This document shows positions 1-10,900 of a stretch of 64,000 nucleotides of DNA, piece by piece. Below the pieces are notes generated by a model. That model was not told the DNA's origin. It saw nothing but the letters and a program-made list of their open reading frames with translations, and made no database searches. The DNA is from Bilabrum cf. latius. Taxonomy: Eukaryota; Bigyra: Bicosoecida; Bigyra; Bicosoecida. How positions within the stretch are numbered: the first letter of the stretch is position 1; the number at the start of each line of letters is the position of its first letter. The stretch is taken from assembly GCA_965178125.1 (NCBI GenBank), contig OZ237766.1:434001-498000 (forward strand), in the 5' to 3' direction. A program made the translations under genes and the position numbers.

Positions 1-1
1 A

Positions 2-2869
2 GCGATTGTGCAGCTTGCCATGACCGGCAAGGTAGACCATGCGATTGAGAAGGTTGACAGTTGCCTCGATCAAATCGTGGGTGATGACATGCACGCAAAG
101 ATGCAGAAGATACAGTTCCTTTTCATGAAGAGTGCATTCATGCAGGCCAAACCAGATCGGCAAAGCGAAGTGCACGAGACGATGGCTGCTGCCAAACACA
201 TAGCACAAGAACTCGAAGACGACCCAGACAATGAGGTGAAAGGCATCACAAATATGATTGATGTCGTATCTGGGGCGTACAACCAACTAAGAGCCGGCGC
301 AGCACCCGACCCGTCCTCGCTGATGGACTCAGTGTTCAGTTCAGTTGAAGTTGTTGACCGCAAAACGGCCCTCGAGTTAGCCGAGGCGGCTATACAGCTA
401 TGCCAACTACTATTTAGGACAGGATAGGCGTCCGTCGCGGTGGAGTAGTGCATCAAAGCCCGAGAGCGGCTGGACGAGCATCCACCTTGCGATGGCTACA
501 GCTCCAGCCGTGACCTCGTCGGTATCCGCCTCATGGCGTTGACCGCCGACGGGTACTTGCACATGGGGCAAGAAGAACAGTCTGGCGCGGTGCGAGAGCA
601 AATGATCGCCGCCCTCCGGTCCATCTGCGAGGAGCATGACGAGGATGATCACGATGACGAAGACGATGGCGATGACGATGGCGATGACGGCGAAGCGCCC
701 AAGTCCCGCCTATTCGGGGGAACGAGGGCTCAGTTCATCGAGACCTACGGTCTGTAGATGCGGACCGAGGGCGGCCGGCTCATCACATCCGGTAAGCATG
801 CAGAGGCCGTTGCCCCGATGATGGAAGCCGCCGCTGCATTCAGGCGGATACCGGAGATGCCGCGGACTCTGGAGCTGGCGGCATGCGCGCTGTTTGACGC
901 CGGTGTTTGCCTGGACAAAGCCGGAAAACCGGAAGAATCCATGCTCACCCTTCGGGATTGCGGTGAAGTCATCGATGAGGCCGGTAATGACGAGCCATGG
1001 TGCCTCGATTGCCAGAAGACGAGACTGGTATACCTCTCCACCATACTCCGCAGGCTTGCACGCCACGATGATGCTCTACTTGCGGCGCGGCAGTGCGTCA
1101 AATTGCACCAAGGAGCGGTGGAACGGTCGGACAACCCTGCAGCCAAGATCAAGCTTTAGAAAGACATCATCAAGTACACCAGACAGATTGGGGAGCTGCT
1201 CTCCAGCCAGGGCAAGCACGTCATGGCCGCACTTGAGCACAAGAAAGCCAGGGAACTGGCCGCGGATCTGCACGGCGATGGATCTGAGCTAGTGGTGCAG
1301 CACATCCTTGACATGGCACTGTGTCGGTTCGACGCAGGACTGCGAGGGCCGGCTATCCAGGCCCTCGAAGAGGCCATGTCGGTCTTTATCAAACGAGGTA
1401 TGATCCACTGCAATGGAATGGCTGTGTGCCTATACCAGAAAGCCCGCATGACGAAGGCAGGCCCTGGTGGCGCAAAAGAGGCCTTGCCTATCGCTGAGCA
1501 AGCCTTATCAACTGCACGCACCGCAATGGGTGTGCCAGGGTAGCCGGTTTCTCAGCTCAAACGGCTCATCGACGAGATTGAGAAGCAAATCAAAGAGTGT
1601 GGAGGGCTTGAAGCTGCTGCACCCGGCGCTGGTGCTGGTGCTGGTGCTGGTGCTGGTGCTGGTGCTGGTGCTGGTGCTGGTGCTGGTGCTGGTGCTGGTG
1701 CTGGTGCTGGTGCTGGTGCTGGTGCTGGTGCTGGTGCTGGTGCTGGTGCTGGTGCTGGTGCTGGTTGCGGCGTGCGATACCGGGGTGCATCGGCCGCAGC
1801 TGTTCCTGTTCACCTGCTTGGCAGGACGTTGGAAGCGGAGGCACGACCGGCGGACTTTGCAGAGGCGTGGTGGACCTATTCCTTTGCACTGTTTCAAAGT
1901 GGAGACAAGCCCGCTGCAAAAGCTTCCCTCCGCAAGACACTCGACATGTGCGACCAAATCGCGCAGATTCACGAGAAGAAGAACCATGAAGAACACGCTG
2001 CCGGCAATGCCGATGAGGCCGCTGCAAGCGGTGATGGCAAGTCTCATGACCCGCCCATCTAGCAGCACATCGACATGCCCAAAGTGCACCTCGTCCGCGG
2101 CAAGTGCGCGCAGCAGCTGGCCGTCATCTACCGGGAAGCAGGTGACACGCAAGCCGCCATGGAGTGCTTCGTTCAGGCAGCTACGCACTACAAAAACCGC
2201 AACAAGATCGCGCCACTCGGACACACCGACCAGGGCAACCTCATCTTTGTGCAAAGGGAAGCCGCCCTGGTAGCGATGGCCAACAACAACGCATCAGAGG
2301 CGTGTAGCCTGCTCGAATCAGCCGAGCTGGACTGCAGCACAGACGCAGTAAAAGCCAAGTGGGGCACCATGGTGCTATATGATCTGGGCAAAGCGTGCAG
2401 GCAGGCCCGGCGATACGCTGACAGTGCCGGTGCCTTCGAGCGAATGATCGAGCACGTCAGGATGCAATCCGGTGGGAAGCCCAGACGAGATGTAGGCAAC
2501 GGATACTTCGATCTAGGTAAGACGCACAAGCAAGCCAAGGATGAGAAGGCGGCCATCAAGGCATTTGGCGCCGCGCTGGCCGAATACCGCTAGCTGGTAA
2601 ATCACCCTGATCCGGGTGCTCCTGCTGACTTTATCGCGAGCTAGATGGTGGGAATGACACTGCGGGAGCTGAGCATGTGCCACTCGAGCACTGGGGATCT
2701 GGATGCAGCAGAGCCCCTGCTGGCTCAGGCGTTGGCTACGATGGAGGTTGTGCGGCCGGCACGTGCTGCCAGTGTTCTGGTATAGGTGTATAAGGCAGAG
2801 TTGGCAAGGCTTCGCGCGCAGCTGGCTGCAAGGCGCGACGCGGATGGTGAAGATGATGACATTGATTGA
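2..2869 (+). CDS. TPR-like repeat protein, 3' part (TAG=Gln)
   Basis: A single frame stays open from the window edge to TGA at 2867-2869, crossed by about nine TAG codons (for example 425-427, 446-448, 755-757, 1157-1159, 1541-1543, 2060-2062, 2591-2593) and by no in-frame TAA or TGA. The 5' end lies outside the window. The product (about 955 residues seen) is rich in paired amphipathic helices with the A..Y...G....A...F..A spacing of tetratricopeptide repeats; the clearest is around 2110-2200 (REAGDTQAAMECFVQAATHY). TPR proteins are protein-interaction scaffolds, and the partner here is unknown. An acidic Asp/His run lies at 636-690 and a long (Ala-Gly)n linker at 1628-1763. Under the standard code this would be six or more broken fragments; one shared frame argues for an intact gene. 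The TPR assignment is by pattern only. Confidence 0.75.
1628..1763 (+). repeat. (GCTGGT)n hexanucleotide tract encoding (Ala-Gly)n
   Basis: About 22 perfect copies of a 6-bp unit lie inside the TPR-like gene and keep the frame, giving an alternating Ala-Gly linker. The tract is likely length-variable because the copies are identical. Confidence 0.95.
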
Positions 2870-3085
2870 ATTCGAAAGCTGCTTATTCCATGGCGCAAAG
2901 TTCCAACTTTAGCATGGGCCCGCTCTGCGTGCGCGCGTGCACTCGTCAGTGACTAAACTTGAATGATGAAGATTCTGGATCCAGATCCAGTTGAGTTCCC
3001 TGCTGTAAAAATCTCACTTGTAGCTAGTATCAATCCACAATTCACTCCCAGTTAAGTCCTACTTTGATCAATTGCAAGCAAAAGT

Positions 3086-5581
3086 ATGGCAGCATCTGGT
3101 GCAGGGGCAGATGACCGTGAGATACAAGATCTGCGATGCGGGCATCGCACAGAGAATTGCTCGATAGTGCTCGCATACACGGCATATTTGAGCAAACAAC
3201 AGTCCGATTGAGTACGCTAATCATATATTTGTTTATTTATCTCTATACTCTCTATCTCTTGTTACGCAGCAGCCAAAGAACGGCCCGGCTAGTACATGCA
3301 AAGCCTGGCGGCTATCAATCGCATTCGTACTCGCACGAGCAGGCACGGCAGCAAGACTTCCATAGACTTGCCGCAAGCAGTGATTGCGGGAGACCAGTCG
3401 TCTGGAAAAAGCTCCCTGCTGGAAGCCTATAGTGCGGTTTCGCTCCCTTTTGGTACGGGCACTCAGACCAAGTGCCCGACCGAGATCGACATGCACCCAT
3501 CCGAAGACGGCACCAGATCTTTTCAAGTTCAAGACAAAGATGTCAAAGATGATGGCATCGTAGATGCAATCAAGAAGGCTCAAGCCGGTATCCTCACGGA
3601 GGAAGGTAAGGAGCCAAGCGAGATCGTGTTCTCTAAAACTCCAATCCGCGTCAAAGCAACGACCGAGTTTAAAGAGAGGCTGACGATTCTTGACATGCCT
3701 GGCCTGCACGCTAGCAAGGAAGAGGGCAGCGACATCGTCCAGTAGCTGCTTCAAGATCAGATCAAAGGCCCTCGGTCTCTCATCATCGCCGTGGGGGAGG
3801 CCGGACAGGACGAGCAGCGCCACAGGTCCTTCTAGCTAGCGAGGGAAGCAGACCCTGGAGGCCTCCGAACCATCAAGGTGTTCACGAAATGCGACGTGTC
3901 CGACGGCAAGGATGCCGATGATCTCATTCACGTTCGGATCAAGGAGGCTGCCAAGCAGCTATAGTCTGGATCGAAGTTTGCGCCTCATTTCGTCATAGCT
4001 CGACTAGGCGGCGAGAGGGGCGCCTGGACTCACGAAAAGGAGATCGAGGTGTTCCGGAGCACGTTTAAGATGAAGGACGAGCTCTTGTCCTCCGGCGTGG
4101 TCGGTGTGGATAGCCTCCGCAAACGGACCGAGGAGCTTCTAAGCAAGATCGTACTCCTCAACATCCCCAAGATGCTCGCTGAGATCCAAAGCGCTAAATA
4201 CAAGGCGCAAGACCAGCTAAAAGAGATTGGTACGGAGCCCAAATCAAAGGAATACATGATTCAACTTGGTGTCACATCTATTATGGATGTCATCGATACG
4301 CTCGGCTAGAAGCATTCGATGATCACTGAAGTGTTTGAGGAGAATGCGAAGAGAATCAACGATGAGAACGCTACCGATGAAGAGGCTGTACGGGCAGAAA
4401 TTCGGCGGCGACTCTCTCCCTATGAGCTGCACCTGTACCTCGGACGGTTTGCCATCAGCTAGCAACTTAAGCAGATTGGAACCGAGTTTGGGCAATTGCT
4501 TGACGTGTATTTGGGGCAGCTGATGAAGCTCGCCAACGACGAGCTCCTAAGTAGCATCAACTTGTTTGAACTACCTGATGCTGAGCCACGGCCTGCGTTC
4601 AAGCAGTACCTGAGGATGAGCTGCCGCAAGAAGCTAAGGGAGGTGGGAGGGAGCCTCGCGGCAGAATTCAAGCGGCTTGCAGATCGCAGTAGGACGTACT
4701 ACACTCGGAATGCCCACTACATTGACGAGAACAGCCGAAGGCCCGATGCTGCAAAGCTTAAGGCAGACGCACGTTTGCTGAAAGTTCTTCTACCGGACAG
4801 TGGCAGCGCCACCGAGGAGCAGTTGATCGATGCGCTTCAGAAGCTGGAGGCCGCGCGTCCTGTTCGCAGCATCGAAGACCAGGTCGTGGACCGCGTCATG
4901 TTGGATTTGCCCCGGTACGCCAAGGCACAGCTGAAGGAGTTCTAGAGCACTGTGAGCGCAACGATCAAGGAGCAGCTGATTGGGCCGATGCAAGATTGGG
5001 CTCGCAGCCTGTACAGCGACAAGGAGACGCATGAGCATGCAGGTGAGTCAGATGCTCGTACGCACCTGAGGGCAGAAATCAATCAGCGCCTGCGGGATGC
5101 CGTGGCAAATGAAGAAGAATTGCTGGACTTGGACTGGACTGGAAGTGCAGCCGTGTCTACTTTCAATCAGTCGCGTGAATCTGCAGAGGCAGGCGGTAGC
5201 AAGGGCTCGTCGGCTTCGGGAGCTGTAGCAACGGCCGTGTCAGCAGGGGCCATCCAAGTGGACTGGGAGCAGTAGATGCGAGGTATTGGCACAAGATCTT
5301 CTGTGCAGACCACGGGCAAGATGAGAGGCGTGGGTGAATTTGTCGACAGCATTCGTGGGACAATCGGCAGCTCCCCGGACGCAGACATCTGGAATGCGTC
5401 GCAGAGTCTTGGAGTCAAGAAAGAGGAGGAAGCCGCCTTCAGTGAAGCCATGCGCCAAGTTGTGTCTGCTCAGCAGCAGGATAAAGCAGCAAGCGAAGCT
5501 GCTGCGCAGGGAGGAGCTGCAGGGGCTACGTAGGGGTAGGCAGTGCGAAGTGTAAAGGCGCAAAGAACTAAGATTCGGTGA
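3086..5581 (+). CDS. Dynamin-family large GTPase (TAG=Gln)
   Basis: Two exons, 3086-3116 and 3270-5581, are separated by a 153-nt intron (GTGAGA at 3117, acgcag at 3264-3269), giving 780 codons and a TGA stop at 5579-5581. The G1 loop GDQSSGKSS is at about residues 51-59, G3 DMPGL at about 152 and G4 TKCD at about 216; the stretch LAREADPGGLRTIKVFTKCD matches dynamin/Mx spacing. In-frame TAGs include 3743-3745, the codon before LAREAD, and one just upstream of MQSLAAINR. After the GTPase come about 500 helix-rich residues resembling the dynamin stalk, then a Ser/Gly/Ala-rich tail. I see no PH or proline-rich domain. Dynamins self-assemble and use GTP to remodel or cut membranes. Whether it is a fission dynamin or a DRP/Mx-like member cannot be decided from sequence alone. 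Confidence 0.85.
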
Positions 5582-5785
5582 GCTGTGACAAAGCTTGTGC
5601 GACTTGACGGTGCAAGCCACAAAGTCTAATCGATTGTTTCCTATGAATAAATCAGGTAAATTCAGGTCTAAGGTTTTGTAGTCATGCATTCTCAAGTTAA
5701 TAACGATTTACAGGCAAGACGAGTCAGTATGGCAGGCGGTCTCACAGATAAGGATAGAGCCCCTTCGGTACTTTTTAACTTTTTG

Positions 5786-6040
5786 TCACGACACGACACA
5801 ACCCTCGCCCTAGCCAGTGGACTGCTGCGTACGCTCGGCCTCAGCTCTGCACTCAGCCACTCGAATAGCATCTTTCATCCTTGGCACGAGTACCTTCGTG
5901 AGCCGACCTGCCGCGCCGCCCACTGAATGCTAGCCACTCGATCCGCTGGTAGTTCTCGATCCGCTGGTAGTTCTCGATCCGCTGGTAGTTCTCGATCCGC
6001 TGGTTGTAGCAGCAGCCCCATCATCGCCCGTCGTGCACGG
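5786..6040 (-). pseudogene. Relic of an LRR-protein C-terminus with CaaX end
   Basis: Read on the minus strand this stretch matches the C-terminal 60-70 codons of the LRR gene at 28351-30873. Shared blocks are GDDGAAA, HSVGGAAGRL, KVLVPRMK and AERTQ, and both end in Cys-x-Val-Ser before TGA (here TGA at 5786-5788). A TAG here aligns with a CAG in the other copy, and the frame is kept through it. Upstream, beyond about 6040, the frame runs into TGA and no LRR repeats are recognisable, so this looks like a broken or partly duplicated gene end. The alternative is a last exon whose upstream exons I cannot identify. The C-terminal reading frame is conserved despite the truncation. Confidence 0.6.
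5939..6007. repeat. 18-bp tandem repeat, about 4 copies
   Basis: The unit atccgctggtagttctcg is repeated in tandem. On the minus strand it extends the relic protein by SGSRTT units. The intact paralogue at 28.5 kb has only one related unit. Confidence 0.9.
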
Positions 6041-7913
6041 AAGGGGTTGGCGGGATCACCCCGCTGCCTGGGGCAGTCTTTGACGGTGGTGGCAGTAGTG
6101 GCGGGGTCCGACCCGGATTCGGACCCGAAACGATGGCTCCTGCCTGACCCAGCCCCTGGACACTGCCGCACTGCCACTGCGGCTATCAGAATCAACCCCT
6201 TGTCAGGCCCGACTGCTTCCGAGTCGTTCGGGTCCTGGTCTGAGCTCCCGAGGCACTTCCCTTGGGGCAAGTGCTCGAGTGGAGGCTGAGAAGGAACACG
6301 CAGCGCCACAGATATAAAGATCTGGGCACTGGAGTTCTATTGAAAACCCGCCCACCCGTGAGCTCATGGAGGGTTACGACAGGACAGACTGGCTACGGTG
6401 CAGGATGCTACCTGCTGATCCGGCCAACTGGTCCCTGCTTGGCGTGTTTTATGTGTGATTGATATCAAACCTGCCGGCAGAGAGCTCACGTTCCCTGATG
6501 CCAGATTGCACGCGCAACCTAGTCTCGTTAACAATCAGACATGGCAAGACCTGACAAAGCTGTGCAAGACATCGTGGCGCGTCTCGCTGCCCAACGAATT
6601 TAGACTTGCTGGCAGCGAAAGCGCAGCGAAAACTTCTAAAAAACCTAGTGCCATCGAAAGCGTTAGAGTATTCAGTGCTGCGGCGCAGAGCTGCGGACTG
6701 GTCGTTGTGCCCTGAGCTGCGTCGCATCTTAGCGTCGCAGGCCGTGCCAGAGAAGAAAGCTAATGGCTTAGGCTGCTTCTGTATTTCTTTGCTAATCCTG
6801 TCTAGCGCAGAGGCTGATCTCTCTCTTTCCCCAGTGTAGACTCGAACCGGAATGACACCTCGCCGGTCGATCACAGGATCACGCCAGTATCAGCTGAACG
6901 TTCGCGAACGAACAGCTGACCCTGCCCGCGACCCTTGACCGGACTGACCGGGGCTGGGAAGAGCACGTGCACTACTCCGCCGAGGAGGAGAGGGTTGGGA
7001 GGGTGGGAAAAATTACCCAATCTCCGCCCCTCTTCTGAACACAGAGAGGGTATGCGCGTCATCGCAAGCAATCCGTTGGCTTGGTCGCACCTTCCCGGTC
7101 GCAACCGCCATCGGAACCCAAAAAGACATTCACGCGCTCCCACTCTGGCATCAACACCGAACCCCGACCGGGACGTCATGGTGTGGGGCTGCCGAGGCGG
7201 GCAGCCCTTGGGTGAGGCTGGTGCGGGCCAGCTCACCCCGTCCCCATCGCCGTCTTTCTCAGCAAATACCAACCGGCAGGTTGGACAGAGATTAATTATG
7301 CCTTCGTATTATCACAAATCGGGACCTGGTTCGGGCCTGGTGTTACGTGCCCTCACCGTCTGCGTACCCACAAAAAATAAATGTAAATTAAAATTTGTAG
7401 GCTTTCAAAGGCACAGAGGTTCAAAAATAGGTCACGAGGTCACTTTTTTGGGGGGGGGGGATTTAATGCGCATGACTCAATGTTTTTGATCAACTTCCGG
7501 TTTTGCTCAGCGACGCGAGCTCGTTCGTTCTGTACGGTGCCTGGCCTGGTTGATAGAGACGCGCGCATAGAGTGATAAAGCTAATCGCATGTATCACCCA
7601 GAGTGAGTGGTGAAAACGGGCCACTCCGGGGCGCGGTTCCCTGGATCTTGGGGATCTGGGGGGAAACAAAGTACGTCTCTATAGCTCTGCTCACAACTGA
7701 GCTGAGCATCAACGGCCGTAGTTCCGTTTAGAACCCTCTATCTTCGCGAACCTTCGCTTCGAATTACCAATACTCGATTCAGATACTACTCCTACATCTC
7801 CTACCACTCGTTCTTGAGCATAGAAGTTGCGCCTAGATCGACGTATCAGGATTGAAGCTTAAGCATAATCGACTTTGTTCTCCGTATTTCTTTCGACTTG
7901 CATCGATCTGGCG
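6041..7913. other. Gene-poor interval with a dispersed repeat
   Basis: I find no convincing coding region here. Frames are short and broken by TGA and TAA as well as TAG. The interval holds repeat R2 (6936-7064), and the last part must include the promoter and 5' UTR of the giant gene that starts at 7914. A G-run lies at about 7450-7459. Confidence 0.6.
6936..7064 (+). repeat. Dispersed repeat R2, copy 1
   Basis: About 129 bp closely similar to 34511-34644, from gaccggactgaccggggctg to tatgcgcgtcatcg, in the same orientation. No terminal repeats or open frame were recognised. Class unknown. Confidence 0.75.
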
Positions 7914-10900
7914 ATGCAGGAGGGTCGAGTGCGTGGCCGCAGATACCACCGGGCTGCAGCGGCAAGCTGCGCTGAAATCGGCAGGAGGTTCAACCTGGCT
8001 AGCAACGCGCTATATGCTACTCTGATTGTGCTGGTAACTATCTGTGCTGTCGCTGAGACCACGGTGAGAGATTCCCTGCTGAAGGTCATTGCTAAAGTTA
8101 GGCCCGGGCACAAATATTTCTCCTTTTTCTACAGTGACGGCTTCTTTCATTCCACAGCTATCAGTTGGAACAAATAATCCTTGTCTAGTGAAGCGGTCTG
8201 GGGATGTCCAGTGCTGGGGACGTCGGTGGCAACTCTTTGAAGGAGACTATGTTTGGGTGAGACTTCCCGAAGGTGCCCGCGACAGTCGTGGGCCCTGACC
8301 TTTGAGCAAAACAAGTGTTGTGCCTCGGCCATGAGGAGTACAATGCATATTGTGGCCGGCACTTCACCTCATTTGTGCACGTTGCTTCTGGATAAATGGG
8401 CTTTCAAACCCTCGTGCTACGTAACGACGCGCAGGTTGAATCCGGAAATGGCCGGTGCGGCATTACAAGAGACGGAAAAGCATAGTGCTGGGACAGGGCT
8501 GTACCGTTTCCTGCCGGGGTCGAGATCGCGAAGGTGAGTGGGCGCTAGTCACCCCAACGGCATTTCAGGGGCCCAACAGCTCTCACCAGAGAAAAACTGG
8601 CGAACGCTGCCCCTCAGCGCCCGAATAGCACGCGGCTTGATTGCCGCTCGAGTCTAATTGTGACCTCTCAACTTCCACATCCGCATGTGGTCGGTGATCC
8701 GATCCCCCCTGATCCGAGTCACTCGTCGCACATGCCCAACCCCCACCTGCCCGGCCTGTGCCTCCCCCTTCCTATCCGCCTCATCAACCCAATGACCCCA
8801 CCGATAATCTTCTCCTCCACTACGTCCTCCCCCTTCCCGATGAATCGTTGTCCACCTCCCTTGGCTCTACCCTCCCCAACCCCCCCCCCCCCCCCCTGCT
8901 CCCCCCCCCTAGCTGCTCTCTCTTTCTCACTCCTCCGCATCGCTACGTCGCATCTGAGCCCGCTCCTCGAGCGGGTCCTGCGCCCACCGAGCGACCTCAA
9001 TCTCAGAGACCTTGCTGGCCTCACCAACTAGTACAGGAGGCTGTCAGGCTCGCAGCCCTCCGTTCGCTATGTTTCTTTTCCGCCGCCATTCCGTGCTTTG
9101 TGTCACCCCATCTGCCCCCGTAACGCGGGTGCAATTCATCCGTCCGTCCTTCAGTAGACCGCCAACCTCTGACGTCTGCTCGTTCCCATCCTACCGACCG
9201 TCAACCTCACGTAGCATCGGCCGCCAATCTCTCTAGAATCTAGTTGACTACCCCTCAGGGCTCACTGCTCGCCTAGTACGTCGTGTATGTAACGTCGCGA
9301 GTTTGTCCACCTTCAAGACTTTGCTCCTTGCACTCTGGCCCTCATCGTCTCAGGTTGAAGGCAGAGTGCATGACCCACCGTGCTATCTATCTAAAGCTGG
9401 TGCCATTCAATGCTATTCACCAAACTTCTACGACCCAGGTCCGTTCATTGATGTGAGTTAAAGGCACACAAAAAGCCTGTGGTAGTGCTCCAAGCGGAGG
9501 GGACTGCCCAAGCTCTTTTTTGTCTGCTCTGTCATTCCTGTACACGCAGATGGGCGCGTCGTATAAGTGCTAGTGCGGTGTTCGTCCAAGCGGAAGCATT
9601 GAATGCACCGGTAGTGCGAGAGCCCCTGTGGGAAACGACTTCGTGGCGGTGGCCATGCATTCAGGCACGGACAGGCTAACGTGCGGATTAACTCGGGGTG
9701 GGACCATACAATGCGGAGGAACTCATAGATATGGTCAAACTATCCCTCCCGAAGGGGCACACTTCGTCCAGCTATCGCGAGGAAATTAGTACACGTGCGC
9801 TCTGACACGGTTTGGCGGGGTAGAGTGCTGGGGATTGCACACCTCCTTTCAAGCACCCCGAAGAACTGTCGCTGACTTTACCCAGGTAAGGTGCTGCTTC
9901 GAACGCAAAGAGAATATACACGCTACGTGCAGATGCAGAGTATACAGCAAGTCTCCTTTCCACTCTTGCATTCGCAGGTATCTGCGGGCGACCCCTCAAC
10001 ATGCGCCACCACATCCAGGTCCTCGGTCACTTGCTGGGGCAGCAACTCAGATGGTCGCTCCATTCTGCGGACAGGCACTGGGGTGCGCTTCCCTGTAAAC
10101 GTCGTTGAATCAGATGCCACCACGAATGGCTATGTGCTAGAGGTAGCACCGGAGCTTGCGTTCGGGGCATCCTGCTCCGGTGGCTTGGTGCTGACGGCCC
10201 TGCAGGCCTCCGTACGACCAGAGAGCTCGTGGCTCGAGGCGCTGGCTCCATCGCGGGATTTCAACAGCCCCCCCTCCAGCCGCATCCCCCACGGTATCAC
10301 TGCCGTTGTTACCGGCAGCGATGCGCAATGTCACGTGCTCAACGCAGAGGCCGGCTTCAAGCTAGATTGCAGCCCCATCGAGACTGAAGATACCAGGATC
10401 CACCCTGCCCTCCTGTCGCCAGCGGTAGCGATGCCTGGTGGGCGCGGCCCCATGCGGCCAATCGCCGTGGCCTAGGATCGAGTCGCGTGTGCGATAGTTG
10501 TGCAGCAAGACGTCGTGATAGCATCTGCAGCGGCCACGGGTTAGTCCCACCTGCCAGCCATCGATCTAGAGGCAGGGTCCCGCAACGTTACGTGCTTTGG
10601 CACCACTTCCAGTGCTAGTGGAATCATCTAGAACCTGCCATTCGAGCCTACTAGTCCATCGATCCCCATGCAGGGAGTCGCAGTCGATTGCGGATCCATC
10701 CTCTGCTGTGCCGCGTCGGCTACCAACAGGTCTGCCATCTACTGCTGGTCCAAGGACGCGGGAGCCTCTATGACCCAGGCAGCTGAAATGGGTCATGCGG
10801 TCAGTGCGCCTCCCAGCGTGACAGTGTCTGGCATGTGCGTGACCGATGCAGCCATTTGTTCGATCGATGACGCGGGGGCGGTAAGATGTGCAGGACCGGA

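Noticed and set aside
1628-1763. CRISPR-like array
   Set aside because: It is a pure 6-bp repeat without spacers, inside a coding frame.
6839-6880. tRNA-like T-arm (ggttcgagtc on the minus strand)
   Set aside because: No acceptor, D or anticodon stem could be formed around it.
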